NCBI RefSeq assembly: GCF_016545825.1
Contig: NC_052614.1
Location: 37,046,072-37,110,071, forward strand
DNA length: 64,000 nt
Direction of reading: 5' to 3'
DNA from: Eucalyptus grandis
Taxonomy: Eukaryota > Streptophyta > Magnoliopsida > Myrtales > Myrtaceae
Part shown: one piece after another, positions 23,263-37,000 of the stretch
Layout of the letters: each line of letters opens with the position of its first letter
Position numbering within the stretch: the stretch's first letter is position 1
The notes under the pieces: model-generated
What the model was told of the DNA's origin: nothing
What the model saw: only the letters and a program-made list of their open reading frames with translations
Database searches by the model: none
Position numbers and translations under genes: made by a program

Positions 23263-26200
23263 TGTCACACCCCCGCTGTAACTACCCCGACCTCATCTCC
23301 AGGGTCACGAGCAGTATGGATTATATTTTTCACGACATCCCAGGTGTGTCGCCGACCCGTACTTCTTTCTTTTTATAAGTTTTTGAGTTATGCACACGTG
23401 GAAGCAATAAATCAACATCCAATCACCATAGAATTGCAACATCAAAAGTAGTAGGAAAACACACATGCAACCATATATTTACATATACATGGCATACTAC
23501 ATATGATTACATGTCTTTTCTTTTAATATTACAAGCCATTCTACTTGAGCTAAGCTTTACACTACAAAAGCATATAGTCATTTCCAAAAAGTACATCAAC
23601 TTCGGGGTAACCCTATCTCCTCTAATGAGATTCTAACCAAAAACGGTTCTCCCTATAAGGACCAACTTACTAGTAGTCATCTATGGCACTGTTGGGTGGA
23701 GCATCTCCATCAGCCCTAGCAGACCCTCGAAACCACAAAGCGGACCAATAAAATCCCCATCGAAACACTCGTACCAATCTCGGTACTTGTGGGGAACAAG
23801 TTCATTAAGCCTTTATTCCACCCAAACGGTCATAGTGACCATCTGATAGTATTTATCTATACTAGCAAAGTAGAGTAACATTTCTAACACAGTCATCTTC
23901 GTGGGAACGCCGAACCTCACGAGCTGTGCGGCCATCCTACAAGTTTGAAAAGAGACAATGGGTGAGTATAACTTAGTAAGTAAAACTTACTAAAATCTGG
24001 GTAGGATGATGCCCCGTCTTTCCACAAGCACATAACTTATCCCAAACACTTGTCAATGATAGATCAATAGCAAGATGAAAATCATGCCTTTAGTAAAGTC
24101 ATCAGTGACCCTCAAACATTTAAATGCAAGCATGCACCAAGGATCCATTTCATAATGTTAGAAACTCATGCACAAAGGGTTCATTTATTAATAGTTGAAA
24201 TCTATCAACTCTTTCGGAATCATCCAGGCATCCGAAATCCACGGGCAATGTCCCCTAATCCAAGGGTGACGGCTATCCTCCGACAATGAGTCCGTCAGGC
24301 ATCCGAACCTATTCAAGCAACATCACTGAATCCATTGGTCAACGGCTAGAGTTTAGTCTCTCGTGTGTCCATCATCAAGCATCATAATCCAGTTCTTATC
24401 TTCATCTTAGTCCAAGGCCCGAAGGCATACCATGTATAAATATGTGGAATGTCTTACCGATTTCAAGTCCATGAGCATGCCAAGCATGAATTAGGGTTCG
24501 TGGCTTGGTTTGATTTGCTTGCTACACCGATTTAGTACCAAACTTGGTCAGGAACAATATGCCTCAATATCATACCGAGACCATGAAAGGGACCAATCCG
24601 TTGTGATCTTGTGTTCGTCCAAAGCCGACAAAACCCTTATTCAGAACTTGGGTTGTGAATATATATTTACAAAAGTAATTTAGAATAGTTTATAAAACAC
24701 ATTGGGTTTTCTTCAAATACCATTCAAAACTATTAGGATCAAAGTAAAACAAAGGCATAGTAGAACAAGCACAAGAATTGGGACAGTTTAAATTCACAAA
24801 CCAAAGGCTAAACCAAGGCCCAACATTAATCTAAAATCAACTCAAGCAAGCATGAAGCAAACCTAAATCAGAACAACAAATCAAGCATGGACTTGTTACA
24901 AGCTTTGACGGATGCAACATAACATCCTAACCAAATGTTAGTAAGTCTACTTACAACTTTCTAGACCGGCGGTCTCAAGTGATGGCGAACGGCAGCAAGG
25001 ACACCTAAAGAGAGAGCCAATGAGAGAAAGATGGAGGGGTCGGTGTGGGCGGCCAAGGAAGAAGAAGAAGAAAGGAGGAAAAAATTGGGAGCCTTCCTCC
25101 TAATTATAGAACACCCTTCATTAATGGTCTTGATAAGGCATTTGATGTCAATAGCTTAGGTGGAAAGTCTAAAAGCAATGTGGCAGGTCTATAGGTTCTT
25201 CCAAAGGCTTCTAAGCTCCAAGTGGCAAACTCCTAATTGGTCCATCTAGATTTGTATTGATGGCTCTTAGTGAATGAAGTGATCCTCCTTATCTCCCCCA
25301 ATAATTGCTATCCAAGTTGGGCGTGCAGCCCCCTCCCTTTCAAGTTGGGTGTGTGGCCCTCTTATCCCGTGTGAAAATAGTTTCAAGTAATTTTTGAAAT
25401 TAGCGTCAATACCTTATCAAATGGGCTTGAAAAATTATAAAATGTTAATATGTTGTAGATAAGATCCTACATGACATTTTTCATGAAGAAAGCCAAGTCC
25501 AATTCAATTTGTGGAAAGAGCAATAAATCACTTAACACAACCCAAAAATTCATCTGTCGAGCAGATTCAACGGTTGGAGAGAAAGACTCATTTCAAAATC
25601 TGAATCTTCACAAAACTCTTTGAAATTTCTATATGTTGTATACGTGGATGTCCTTTAAAAATTATGTGAGGGGAGAATTTTCAAATTAAAAAGGGAAAAT
25701 TTTATAAAAAAATCGAGAAGGCAATCGGGTCGCTGTTTTTACTACGCCAGACAAGTTTTGTACGGTAATTGATTAAGCCATTGTCCCAACCATTTCACCT
25801 CAAAAAAATATGAAATTTAATTATGTTATATATTAAGATGTTTTGAACAACATTCATGAAGGAAGTTTCTCCAAATCCAAAGTACAAAGAGCTCTTTAAA
25901 TTGGAAAACAACAAAGGTCTAGGGATTTCAAGAATCTGAAGAGTCAAAACCAAAAGAACCTTAAGTGGCAAGCCTAAGGAGAAGGGGTGGTGCCCTACTT
26001 GATCTTCAAGATCCCTTGTCCTCATTTTTCTAGGCTATGAATCACTCCCTACCATTAATGAGCTTATGACTCACCCCCCCTCTTAACATATAACCATCCA
26101 AAATTTAATGATTACATTTCAAGAGTAAAGCTAATGGGGCCAAGTGTCCTACTTAATCATCATGTATTAATAAGCAACATTCCAAGAACATTAAATGCAA

Positions 26201-26899
26201 CATGGCAAATATCAAGTTAGAAGGCCATCTTTTTGGGTGAGAGTCAATTGAGTCCTATCACAATCGATTACCTTATTTGGCTTGAAGTTCATGCCTAAGC
26301 CATGATTGGATAAAACCAAATGCAACTGGGCTTAACCAATGAAACCAAGTTCGGATTTCCCCTCTATTGGGGAAAGGCTCACAACGGGGTCCAAGGGCCA
26401 AGCCTTGGATTGGTTGACTAGTTCTCTAGTTGGTTCGCGGGTCAATCCAGGGTCCTGCGCCACAATTTATAGCCAATTTGGCACTAAGCCACATTGTGTT
26501 TATTTGATCCATGGTGAGTTATCGGTTGTCATGTAATCGTGTAAGATCGATCGATCTGCCTCAACTCACGGTTGAATTGGATTGGTCCATGATCATCCAT
26601 GAGTGGTACAACGACTGAGTGGAATCACCCGCAATTGGTACAATGACCAAACAAGGTCAAGCCACGACTGTCCACCAATTCATGCTGGTGTAGAATCGTC
26701 CCACAACCGATCCTTATAGTCAAATAACCTTTCCATGGTCAAATACTCTATAACCAGTCCTTTGGTTGCCAATCCCTGAACAGGCTACTTGGATCATGAC
26801 CGACTATCAGGTCGGCTCATGGCCTAGTCCCGCCATTGGCATACCGATCTTTGGCCTACTAGTTGGGCCAAAATAAGGGTCGAAATCGAGAATGTTACA
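23263..26899 (-). mobile_element. Long gypsy-type LTR (about 3.6 kb)
   Basis: It begins TGTCACACCCCCGC and ends GAATGTTACA. The tail resembles that of the LTR ending at 43,546 ('aaccaagttcgga...', 'accgat' words, 'gaatcg-gaatgtt-ca'). It contains a GGCATCC-rich stretch (24,220-24,350), leader-like GA-rich DNA near 25,000-25,080 and the ~182-bp periodic motif at about 25,484, 25,666 and 25,857. No coding frame. It abuts the next LTR directly, and no flanking duplication could be matched. Confidence 0.45.
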
Positions 26900-29800
26900 C
26901 TCACTCCACCTTTGGCACAAGAGCATGATCTAGCGGGTTAGCATCGACGCCCCAGGTAACGTTGAACATCCTAAAAGTCTTTTATCTTTAGTTAAGCACA
27001 TGCGGAAGTGGCCATAAACAATTCTTGTACAAACAAACATGGAAGTCGAGCAAAACATATGCAGGCCAAGCAAATAAAAGCAACATATACATATACATAT
27101 TCATACATCAAAAGCTGTTTTGATTACATGCTCATCATAGTCTTGGGCTACTTATTTTCGTTTCCATATATAATCAATCAAAAGGGCTAGGGTAGCCTAG
27201 CTCCTCTACTGAGATGGTCCCAAAAGCAGCCCCCATGCTAGATTCATTCCTTTCTTAGACCCTGGTTCACCCATCACACACCTAAAATGGTGAGAACAAC
27301 GAGAGTGAGTTGATGACTCAGTAAGTAGAAATCCCTAGTTCTCCTATCGGAGGACATCTTGCCGTTGATTGTTAGATACAAGATCACTACCCACTTATCG
27401 ATGGCAAATCAATAGCAAGGTTTGTGCCTTGCCTTGCTTATGCATATGAAAGGCTCTCAACGGTCTATGTGCTTTTAAGAATCAAAGACAATGAGTTAGT
27501 GCATATGAACAAACTTTCCAAGGATTCGTGGCTTATGATAATTTCGGTCATAAAAAGGGATGCTCGCATCTCATGAAACTCATTCAAGTACTAAGTAACC
27601 CAATTCAAATATATGCTCAAATTGATGCAATGACATAACAATATATATCAAATAAACCCAGCTTTTGTAAGCATCACACATGTATTAGTCATAGACCACA
27701 CATGGACAATAATTTTTTATTTTCAATATCATATTAGCCAAAATCAATTGACTCTTTTAGTAACAACCGGGCATCAGTCCCCCCTTAGCAACCGGCATCG
27801 TCTTAATCTCATTATTAGGACGGTATCCAGGGTGACCCCCTGGCATTGGCCTCACCTAGGCCGGCATCATCCACGTTCTCAATATTGGGACGGCATTCAA
27901 GACTTTATGTGCCACCCCCTGATGGCCCCTGATCCATTAGGGTCACCATAGATACCTTCCTTTCACTTTGTCTTGAAAGTTGATTACTCTAATACCAAAG
28001 AGTTATAATAAGTTTATAAGTCCTGGGGGTTTATATCATTTCCATAGGTCCCTGCACAAAAATATGGTGGAAGCACATCCATCAACTCCCCTTTTACAAA
28101 TTAAAACGATGCACACCTACTAAACATTTTATAAGTTAAAGCCGAACACCTTTATTTACATAAACCTGATGGACATCTTAGTCAGTACATCAAAATGCCA
28201 AGGTTTTCTATACTCGGCTATACTTCAAAAGATGACCGATATTTTTTCCAATAGTTATGTACTTAAAGTTCATCAATCAGTGTCGGCGTCCAAAAGTTCA
28301 TTCCTTTGCTATCCTCCTCCTCGCTGTCATATCCAACCACTCGGTCCATTTGCTGGTGGCGGTGACAGTAGAGGCATCTTATCTAGTCTGAAATGTTAGT
28401 TCCCAAAAAGGGGTGAGTACAACCACTCAATTGTAAAAGATCCATTAACCTATACTATGCAAGCCATCACAATCCAGTTTTATGCAAGACAGGTCATCAA
28501 GGAATGAGTGTGCATCTAAACCCTATAACTCTTCAATGAAATGACCAGTGCAGTTCCAACAAATAAGATGCATCATGCTCAGTCACACAAGTCTTGATCA
28601 TAGGGCCAAATTGTTATGACACGTCCCATTCCATTCCATACAATTTAGTCCCATAACCAGACCACACTCACACTTAGTATAATCATCAATTTTAACATTC
28701 AAAAGGGTTTTATCCCCCAGAGGACCAATGTTTGTGTCCTTCTAGGATTTTGCAACCAACTTGGTGTCGCGAAAGCCTCTGGGCATGTATTCATAATACA
28801 ACCAGGCATCCAGAGCGTATTGCGTTACACCTCAAGGCATCTCACACCCCACCTAGCATCATGAGGAACCTTCGGGGCGTGCCATGAAAATGGTTACCCC
28901 GACCCTCCGGATTTACGTACCAACAAGCATACAACCGGGCATCCCAATGCTCCCAGGGAAAACCTCTGGGCATGTATTCATAATACTACCAGGCATCCAA
29001 AGGGCATCGACTCATTCGAACCTCTGAGCATCCCGACTCCCGGGGCATCATTAACTCGAGGGTCCAACGGTAACAATTAACATCTTCATTTCCAAAAACA
29101 CTTTTCAATGCAATGACAAGATGTCCCATGAGTCTTCATCAAATCTCAATATTGCATGATATGTTGAATGTCAATATCATCATGTCAAATAACAACTCAA
29201 GATGAGCAAATTCGGAATAAAACAACTTAAATGTCAGAATGCACAATTTTAGTAAAAATTTTGGTATAACCCCTAAATGAACTCAGAAAATTCTGAAATT
29301 TTGATATGTTATAAAAAAGACCTTAAGAAAACAGTTTCATCAATAACACTAAGTCAGATTCATTGTATATCAAGAGCAGTAATTGCTATATTCTTTACTA
29401 ACATTCTGTAATAGTTTCCAGATTTAACATTTGCAGAGAAAATCGTTTTACTAATCAAATATTGTCCATTTATTCTCAAATTTTGATATGTTATTTATAA
29501 GGGTGTGTCATACAACTTTTATAAAGGGTTCAAAGTCCAATTCTAACTAGATAATTACAGAAAATTCACAGAATCGTCAAAGGTCATGCTGTTTTCTACG
29601 AAACAGTTTACTAATTCTAAGAGAACTACTTCTACTCATTCAAAATCCAGCATCCAACATCCACAACCCAAACATTTCCAAGTCTATTGCACTCCACTAG
29701 ACTACAACAGCACATCATGATATAGGTTAATGGACTTTCACTTGCCTCAAGTCCTATGGTTCAACAGCTAGGGGTTCGTTTGGGGGGTGTGGTCCGACAG

Positions 29801-30463
29801 CAGCGAAGACAAGCGGCGTTGACGGCGGCAGATCACACTCACAGACAGAGGGCGGTCTCCTTCTTCCCCCCTCACTCTTGCTCGCTGCACGCTTGCGAAC
29901 TCTCTCGCTCACTCACTGCACTCACCCGCTTGTTGCTCTCTCTCTCTCCCTCTCACTGGTTTCGTACGAAGCTCTCCCTCACTCTCTCGACTAATCCGCC
30001 CTTTTTGCTCCTCAATTAATTGACTAATTAGTCAATTGCATGCAGGTTTTCGGTGGCTGCACGCGCAAGGGACAGCTGCTGAAGACGTGGCCTCCTGCAT
30101 GCGGATCTCCCCTCTTGCCGAGCCAACACAACTTCTCCGTGGGCTTCATCTTTGCTGGCCATCAAGTGGGGAAGCCACGTGGCCTTTTGGTCAACAATTC
30201 CTTCAATGGTTGACCGGTTGCACGATTCTTCACGTGCGGAAAGAAGGGGCTGCATGCTGATTAAAATTTGTTTCTTCACTTGCTAAGTTCGCACAATGAA
30301 GAGACGTGCACGATCCTCATGCACGGTCCAACTTCTTCAAAATCAAACTTTTAATTTCAGCACGTGTGTGGGTTGAATTATAACTACTTACGTGGCTACA
30401 CGGGATCACAAGAATGTACATGGAAGGTTCGATTGGTAGGGTACACATGCGGGTAGAAGAGGG

Positions 30464-31507
30464 TGTGACACCCCGAACCCTTTGCAGGTCGTCACCAGCA
30501 CCAATGTTACACCTTATTACCTTTCTCCCTTTAAGAAGTGTCCTAATTCATAGACACATTTTTTTTTATTTAAAAAAAAAACAAAACGGTCCCAGCGCGA
30601 CTCATTAGCGGAAGCAAATTAAAACATCACCATCTCTCCCCCTACCAACCATGATACAAATACACACCACTAATCACCATAATTTTTATAGACAAGCCAC
30701 GACACTTTATTTACATATATTTTCAAGATGGGATTTCTTTTGGGTCGGTACATCAAAATGAAAAGCTAGGACTCAGCCACGTCCAGCCTAAAACCTCAAA
30801 AAGAACCCTCGATCCTCTACATCGCATGTGCACAACCCCCATCATAAGTGTCGGCACACGGCGGACAGATGGCGGTTCCCTCCTCCTTTCTCTCTCAGCC
30901 GCTCCTCCTCTCTCTCGAAATCTCTCTCTCTCTCTCTCTCACTCCCTTGGGCGAATGAGGTAAAACCGGCCACCTTCTCTCTCTCTTCCTTCTTATACCC
31001 CTAAAGCTCATCATTAGCAATCATGAGATTGCCTTTCAATTGGCCAATGCATGGCCTTCTCCTTTGCCACTTGTCTTATTGAATTTTGAATTGGGTTTGG
31101 GCTTCTTGGGCTTGAGCCATCCGGCCACTCTTGGCCCTCCCCGTTGCTCGACGGCAGCCCACTTGTGGGCTTCAATGGGCCGGCCAACTTGGCCCATTAA
31201 AGTTCCACTCTTGGGCTTAAGGCCCAATCGAATTTTTACCTCTTTTTTTTTTTTTTTGAATTCTTCTATAAATGTTTTTAAATTTCGATTTTTCATCTTG
31301 GCCAAAGTCTTGGGACATCTTGTTTATTGAAATTTAATTTATAAAGTACATGGCCAAGCATAGATTACTAGTTTATCAAATTTAAAATTTCCCAATCATA
31401 TGCACAAATCATCTAATTAAAGACTAATGGCTAAAGCATAAGCCATGGAAATTTTTATCACCTAATTAGGAACTTTAACACACCTTAGAGAATTTTGGGA
31501 TGCCACA
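30464..31507 (-). repeat. 3' LTR (internally deleted)
   Basis: At 1,044 bp it is collinear with both ends of the 5' LTR but lacks the equivalent of 36,693-39,167 (about 2,475 bp). The join is at 30,852/30,853, after CATCATAAGTGT. Both termini, the TATA-like GTATAAG and the CT-rich block remain. Confidence 0.9.
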
Positions 31508-31520
31508 ATTCTCCCCTCCT
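31508..31520 (-). other. Polypurine tract
   Basis: AGGAGGGGAGAAT on the minus strand lies directly before the 3' LTR start (TGTGGCATCC). It primes plus-strand DNA synthesis. Confidence 0.85.
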
Positions 31521-31542
31521 TATAGAATTTTGTCCTCGAAAT

Positions 31543-34500
31543 TCAAACACCACTCGCGCCTTCTTGAAACAAATAGGGGTACTTTTCCGTCATCTAATCC
31601 TCACTTTCCCATGTGGCTTCCTCCATATCATGATGTCGCCATAATACCTTAACCAATGGAATCTTCTTGGTCCTAAGAATTTGCTCCTTTCGGTCCAATA
31701 TCTGCACAAGCTCTTCAATGTACCTTACTTTCTCATCCATTTTGATGCCTTCATGATCAAGTATGTGACCAGGATCCGGCTGGTACTTCCTCAACATCGA
31801 TACATGAAACACATCGTGCAGATTTTCTAACTTAGGAGGTAACGCTAAACGATAAGCTACATCCCCTATCATTTCGAGAATTTCGAAAGGTCCAACAAAT
31901 CTAGGGCTTAACTTACCCTTCATCCCGAATCGAGATATTCCTTTCATTGGAGATACCTTAAGGAATACATGGTCTCCTACACTAAATTCCAAAGGTCTTC
32001 AACGCATATCTGTGTAGCCTTTCTGTCTACTCTGAGCTGTTCTAAGTCTTTCTCTGATAATTTCAATAGCCTCAGTGGTAACTTGTACCAATTCAGGTCC
32101 TGTCAACTTCCTTTCACCTACTTCACTCCAATAGACAGGAGTCCTACATCTCCTTCCATATAATGCTTCATAAGGAGCCATGCCTATACTTTTTTGAAAG
32201 CTATTATTATAGGCAAACTCTATCAAATGCAATCTTTCATCCCAATTTCCTTTGAAATCGATTGCACAAGCCCTTAACATATCCTCTAATATCTGGATTA
32301 CTCTTTCTGATTGACCATCTGTCTGGGGATGAAAAGCAGTACTAAATTGAAGCTTAGTTCCTAATGCAATTTGAAGACTTCTCCAAAAATTTGAAGTAAA
32401 CCTCGAATCCCGATCTGAAGTAATGGTCACTGGAACACCATGTAAGTGTACCACTTGACTTACATACATGTCCGCATACTTATCCATTGGGTAGTCCATG
32501 CGAATCGCTAAGAAATGTGCCGACTTAGTCAAACGATCCACTATAACCCAAATTGAGTCATGACTACTTGATGTCCTTGGCAATCCTTGCACAAAGTCCA
32601 TCGTTATATGTTCCCATTTCCATTATGGAATGTCTAATGGTCTCAAAAGTCCTGCGGGTTTGCGATGCTCCGCTTTTACTTGCTGGCACGTCAAACATTG
32701 AGATACGTACTTAGCCATATCTGCCTTCATACCATTCCACCAAAATTCCTGACGCAAATTCCTGTACATCTTTGTACTACCTGGGTGGATACTATAATTA
32801 CTCTTATGTGCCTCCGACAGAATTTCCTTCCTCAATTCTTCATTGTCGAGAACACAAAGTCGTCCTTGGCATTTTACTATTCCATCATCAGAGATTTGAA
32901 ATTCTGATCTTTTCCCTAAAGATATAGCATCTTTCACTTTCAAAATCTCTGGGTCAGATTCTTGCAGGATTTTAATTTTCTGGATAATCTCTGGCTCAAT
33001 CCTTAATGCACTAAGCATGCTAGTAAGACAATCAATTTCCAATTTAAATTCTGAATTTGCTACAGATTCTAACAATTCACATTCTGCCATTCTCAAACTA
33101 GCCATTTCCATAGCCGGCTTTCAACTAAGAGCATTTGCTACTCTATTCGCTTTTCCTGGATGATATCTTATCTCACAGTCATAGTCTTTTAACAACTCCA
33201 TCCATCTCCTTTGTCTCATGTTCAACTCCTTTTGTGAGAACAGATACTTCAAACTCTTATGATCCATATAAATCTCAAACTTTTCCCCATACAAATAGTG
33301 TCTCCATATCTTCAAGGCAAACACTATAGCTGCTAGTTCTAGATCATGCGTCGGATAATTCAGCTCATGGGGTTTTAATTGTCTGGATGCATAGGCTACA
33401 ACTTTACCATGCTGCATCAACACACATCCTAGTCCTTTATGAGATGCATCACTATACACTGTAAAATCGTCAGGTCCAGTAGGTATAGTCAGAATTGGAG
33501 CTGAAGTCAATTTCCTTTTGAGCTCCTGAAAACTCCTTTCACATTCTTTCGGGTCAATTTAGTTAAAGGTCCTACCAGTCGTGAAAATCCTTCAACGAAC
33601 CTTCTATAATAACCAGCCAGTCCTAAGAAACTTCGTATTTTAGTGGGTGTCATTGGTCTCGGCCAATTTACTACCATTTCAACTTTTTTGGGTCTCTGCA
33701 ATTCCTTTTCCCGACACCACATGTCCTGGAAATATTATCCGGTCCAACCGAACTCACATTTACTAAACTTAGCATACAACTTATGCTCTCTCGTAGTCGC
33801 AAAACTATTCTCAAATGTTGCTCATGCTCTTTAGGCCCTTTTGAATATACTAGAATATCATCAATAAAAACAATCACAAACTGGTCCAAATAAGGCTGAA
33901 ATATTCTATTCATCAAATCCATAAATGCAGCCGGCGCGTTAATCAATCCAAATGGCATAACAAGGAACTCATAGTGTCCATAATGAGTCCTAAACGCAAT
34001 CTTAGGAATGTCCTCTTTCTTAATTCTCAACTAATGGTATCCCGACCTCAAGTCAATCTTAGAGAAGACCGAACTTCCCTGGAGTTGGTCAAATAAGTCA
34101 TCAATTCTAGGCAAATGATACTTATTCTTAATGGTCACCTGATTCAACTGCCTATAGTCAATACACAAGTGCATCGATCCATCTTTCTTTTTCACAAACA
34201 AGACCGGTGCACCCCAAGGTGAAGCACTTGGTCTAATGAATCCTTTGTCAAACAACTCCTGCAGTTGCACTTTCAACTCCTTCAATTCAACTAAGGTCAT
34301 CCTATATGGGGCTTTTGATATTGGTCTTGTTCCAGGCATTAATTCAATTTCAAATTCAATCTCCCGCTCTGGCGGCAATCTAGGCAATTCCTCAGGAAAT
34401 ACATCTTGAAATTCGTTAACTACACGAACTTCCTCAAGTTTAGGCTCCTCCCTTGCATAATCTCTAACTATGGCTAGGTACCCTTGACATCCTTTGTCAA

Positions 34501-35026
34501 GTAACTTACAGGCTTCTATTGCCGAAATAAGTGCTACAGGAAAATGGGTCTGACCTCCTAAAAATTCACAACTAGACTGATCAGGTAAAACGAATTGAAT
34601 CACTCTTCCATAACAATCCACTCTAGCCCGATACTTACGAAGCCAGTCCATTCCTATAATAACGTCAAAATCATACATAGCCATTACAACCAAGTCTATT
34701 TCCATATCCTTTCCTCCCATTGATATCTTACAATTTCCACACACCAGCGTAGATAATACCATATCCTTTAAAGGCGTGGAAACACAAAGAGGTGTCTCAA
34801 GAGGCATAACTTCTATCTTATTCAAACATCTATATCTTTCAGACACAAACGAATGCGTTGCACCCGTGTCAAACAATGCATATACCTTTTCACCATTAAT
34901 AAGAATCGTACGAGATAACATTTTGGAAGCTTCCGCTTCCTCCTGGGTGATCGCATACACCCTTCCTTGTGCAGGTGGTCTTTGAGGATTTCCTTGTGGG
35001 TTTGACCTAACAGCACTCTGATATCC
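31543..35026 (-). pseudogene. Pol polyprotein (PR-RT-RNase H-IN), broken
   Basis: Same frame as gag at first. Protease has DTGATHSF (about 34,870). RT has [21 protein letters not shown] and the catalytic FIDD (about 33,857-33,868). RNase H has [11 protein letters not shown], an Asp-Leu-Glu and MDHKSL. The integrase zinc finger keeps a CLTC pair. The integrase core keeps D, D and E (about 32,537, 32,414, 32,306) with the classic 35-residue gap. Stops are TAG at 34,031, TGA at 33,121, TAA at 32,623, TGA at 31,999 and TAG at 31,594. Frameshifts lie near 33,730-33,800 and 33,510-33,560. The natural end is the TGA at 31,543. Catalytic residues are kept, so decay is recent and the protein cannot be made. 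Confidence 0.85.
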
Positions 35027-36025
35027 TTATCGCACCGAGCCAACACTCACTTGCGACCTCTCTTGTGGGCAATTTCTCCTAAGATGACCCACTTGTCCAC
35101 AACCAAAACATTTCAGTTGTCCCGTACAAGGTCCTGGGCCATGGCGTCCATTACACTTCTGACAAACACCAGGCTGATAGGATGCTTTCCCTATATTCGG
35201 GCCACTCCTTGCCCCTCCAAAACTCCCAAAGTTACTTTTCTTCTTCACATTCCAGGTCTGACCTTGACCAGAATAAGGTCTCTTCCCCTTTTTCACATCA
35301 TTAAAATTCAACGGTTTCTTAAACTCTGACCGTTCTCTCAACAATTCCTGCTCCACTAACTGCGTCCTTTCATAAATGTTATTATAATGTCTTATGTTCA
35401 AAGGCACTAATTGCTTCCTGATGTCAGTCCTCAATCCCTTTAGGAATCTCTTAGCCTTCTCCTCCTGATCCTCAATCAATCTAGGAGCATATCTAGACAA
35501 TTCAGAAAATCTAGCCTCATACTGATCTATTGTCAATCCTTTTTGTTCTAGCTGAACAAATTCAGTAATCTTCCTATCCTTAGGACAATCAGAGAAATGC
35601 TTCCTATTGAAAGCCCTAACAAACTCCTCCCAGCTCACATCAGTACCTGGTGGAAAGATTATGTCCTTCGAAGCTCTCCACCAAAACTTCGCATTTCCCT
35701 CCAACTGGTACTCTGCTAAAACTATTTTCTCAACATCAGTGCACTCCAACAGCCGGAAAATTCGTTCCATCCCATCAATCCATTGATCCGCCTCCTCAAG
35801 ACTTCCCATTCCATTAAACTTAAGTGGCTTCAGCTTCAGAAACTGCTCCATTAGTCCTTGAGTACGGTGTTCGCCGCTGACCGTTGCTTTGCGCTGCCTT
35901 TCCATCAGATTTCCAATATTGGCTAATGCCTGCAGGATATCTTCCATTTGGGGTTTAGCCCTTGCAGCAGAGGCTTCAGCCCTCGATGGATGAGCACTTC
36001 CAGCTCGCACCATGACTTTCCCCAA
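35027..36025 (-). CDS. Gag of the Tekay-like element
   Basis: 332 residues, intact. A Retrotrans_gag domain covers roughly residues 60-210, with KFWWRASKD and FNRKHFSD. Then come a basic Gly-rich linker and two zinc knuckles: CQKCNGRHGPGPC (C-x2-C-x3-H-x4-C) and CFGCGQVGHLRRNC (C-x2-C-x4-H-x4-C). Gag assembles particles and binds element RNA. The start MGKVMVRAG is the first ATG after the PBS leader (261 bp from the LTR). It ends at a TAA (35,027-35,029), after which pol continues in the same frame, so this stop is probably a mutation in a single gag-pol frame. Readthrough is the alternative, but nothing nearby supports it. Confidence 0.85.
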   Translation of the reverse strand: MGKVMVRAGSAHPSRAEASAARAKPQMEDILQALANIGNLMERQRKATVSGEHRTQGLMEQFLKLKPLKFNGMGSLEEADQWIDGMERIFRLLECTDVEKIVLAEYQLEGNAKFWWRASKDIIFPPGTDVSWEEFVRAFNRKHFSDCPKDRKITEFVQLEQKGLTIDQYEARFSELSRYAPRLIEDQEEKAKRFLKGLRTDIRKQLVPLNIRHYNNIYERTQLVEQELLRERSEFKKPLNFNDVKKGKRPYSGQGQTWNVKKKSNFGSFGGARSGPNIGKASYQPGVCQKCNGRHGPGPCTGQLKCFGCGQVGHLRRNCPQERSQVSVGSVR

Positions 36026-36274
36026 TTTCCAAGCATTGCCTCGGGAATAATCCGAGACTCACCGCCTCCATTCAAAGCAATTACTATCACTACATAAGTA
36101 ACATATACATGTTACTGGTACCTAAAGGCAACTCAAAATAAACTACTAGGGATCTACGAGTGAATACTCATCACCCATTATTCAATTATTTCATTTTAGA
36201 TCCTATGGTGTGCATTGTCATCATGTTCCTCAATTTCCAAATGAGGCTCCTTATCACTCCACCTATAACCATTC

Positions 36275-36286
36275 GCTCTGATACCA
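36275..36286 (-). other. Primer-binding site, tRNA-iMet
   Basis: TGGTATCAGAGC on the minus strand, 11 bp inside the 5' LTR. A perfect match to the usual 3' end of plant initiator tRNA-Met. Confidence 0.9.
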
Positions 36287-37000
36287 AAAAGGGCAGCTGT
36301 GACACCTCGAACCCTTCGCAGGTCGTCACCAGCGCCAATGTTACACTTTATTACCTTTCTCCCTTTAAGAAGTGTCCTAATTCATAGACACATTTATAAA
36401 AAAAAAAACAAAAAACAAAAAACAAAACGGTCCCAGCGCGACTCATTAGCGGAAGCAAATTAAAACATCACCATCTCTCCCCCTACCAACCATGATACAA
36501 ATACACACCACTAATCACCATAATTTTTATAGACAAGCCACGGCACTTTATTTACATATATTTTCAAGATGGGACTTCTTTTGGGTCGGTACATCAAAAT
36601 GAAAAGCTAGGACTCAGCCACGTCCAGCCTAAAACCTCAAAAAGAACCCTCGACCCTCTACATCGCATGTGCACAACCCCCATCATAAGTGTTGGCTAAC
36701 TATCCAAAAAGAAACAGCCCTACTCGTCACGCACAGGCCTCACACCCAGTCCGGTGCGTCAGGCGGCGGCGGTGGCAGCATCCCTCTCATCACCCCATCG
36801 CGGCGAACGTGAACGGAGACAAACTCCTGGACAATCGGGCCCCCAGCCAGGCCTATATCATACAAGACAAAACAGCGCACATGTATGTAGGTGAGTCCAG
36901 GTACGAAAGGACAGCTGAACTCCTCACACTCTACCTCGACGTCGGACGGTAACCCATAAATTGCACCCCGCGTGACGGCAGGAAGCGGCATATTGCTAAT

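Noticed and set aside
35020..35040. Programmed readthrough or frameshift between gag and pol
   Set aside because: Gag and pol are in the same frame with a lone TAA, and five similar stops follow, so simple mutation is the better explanation.
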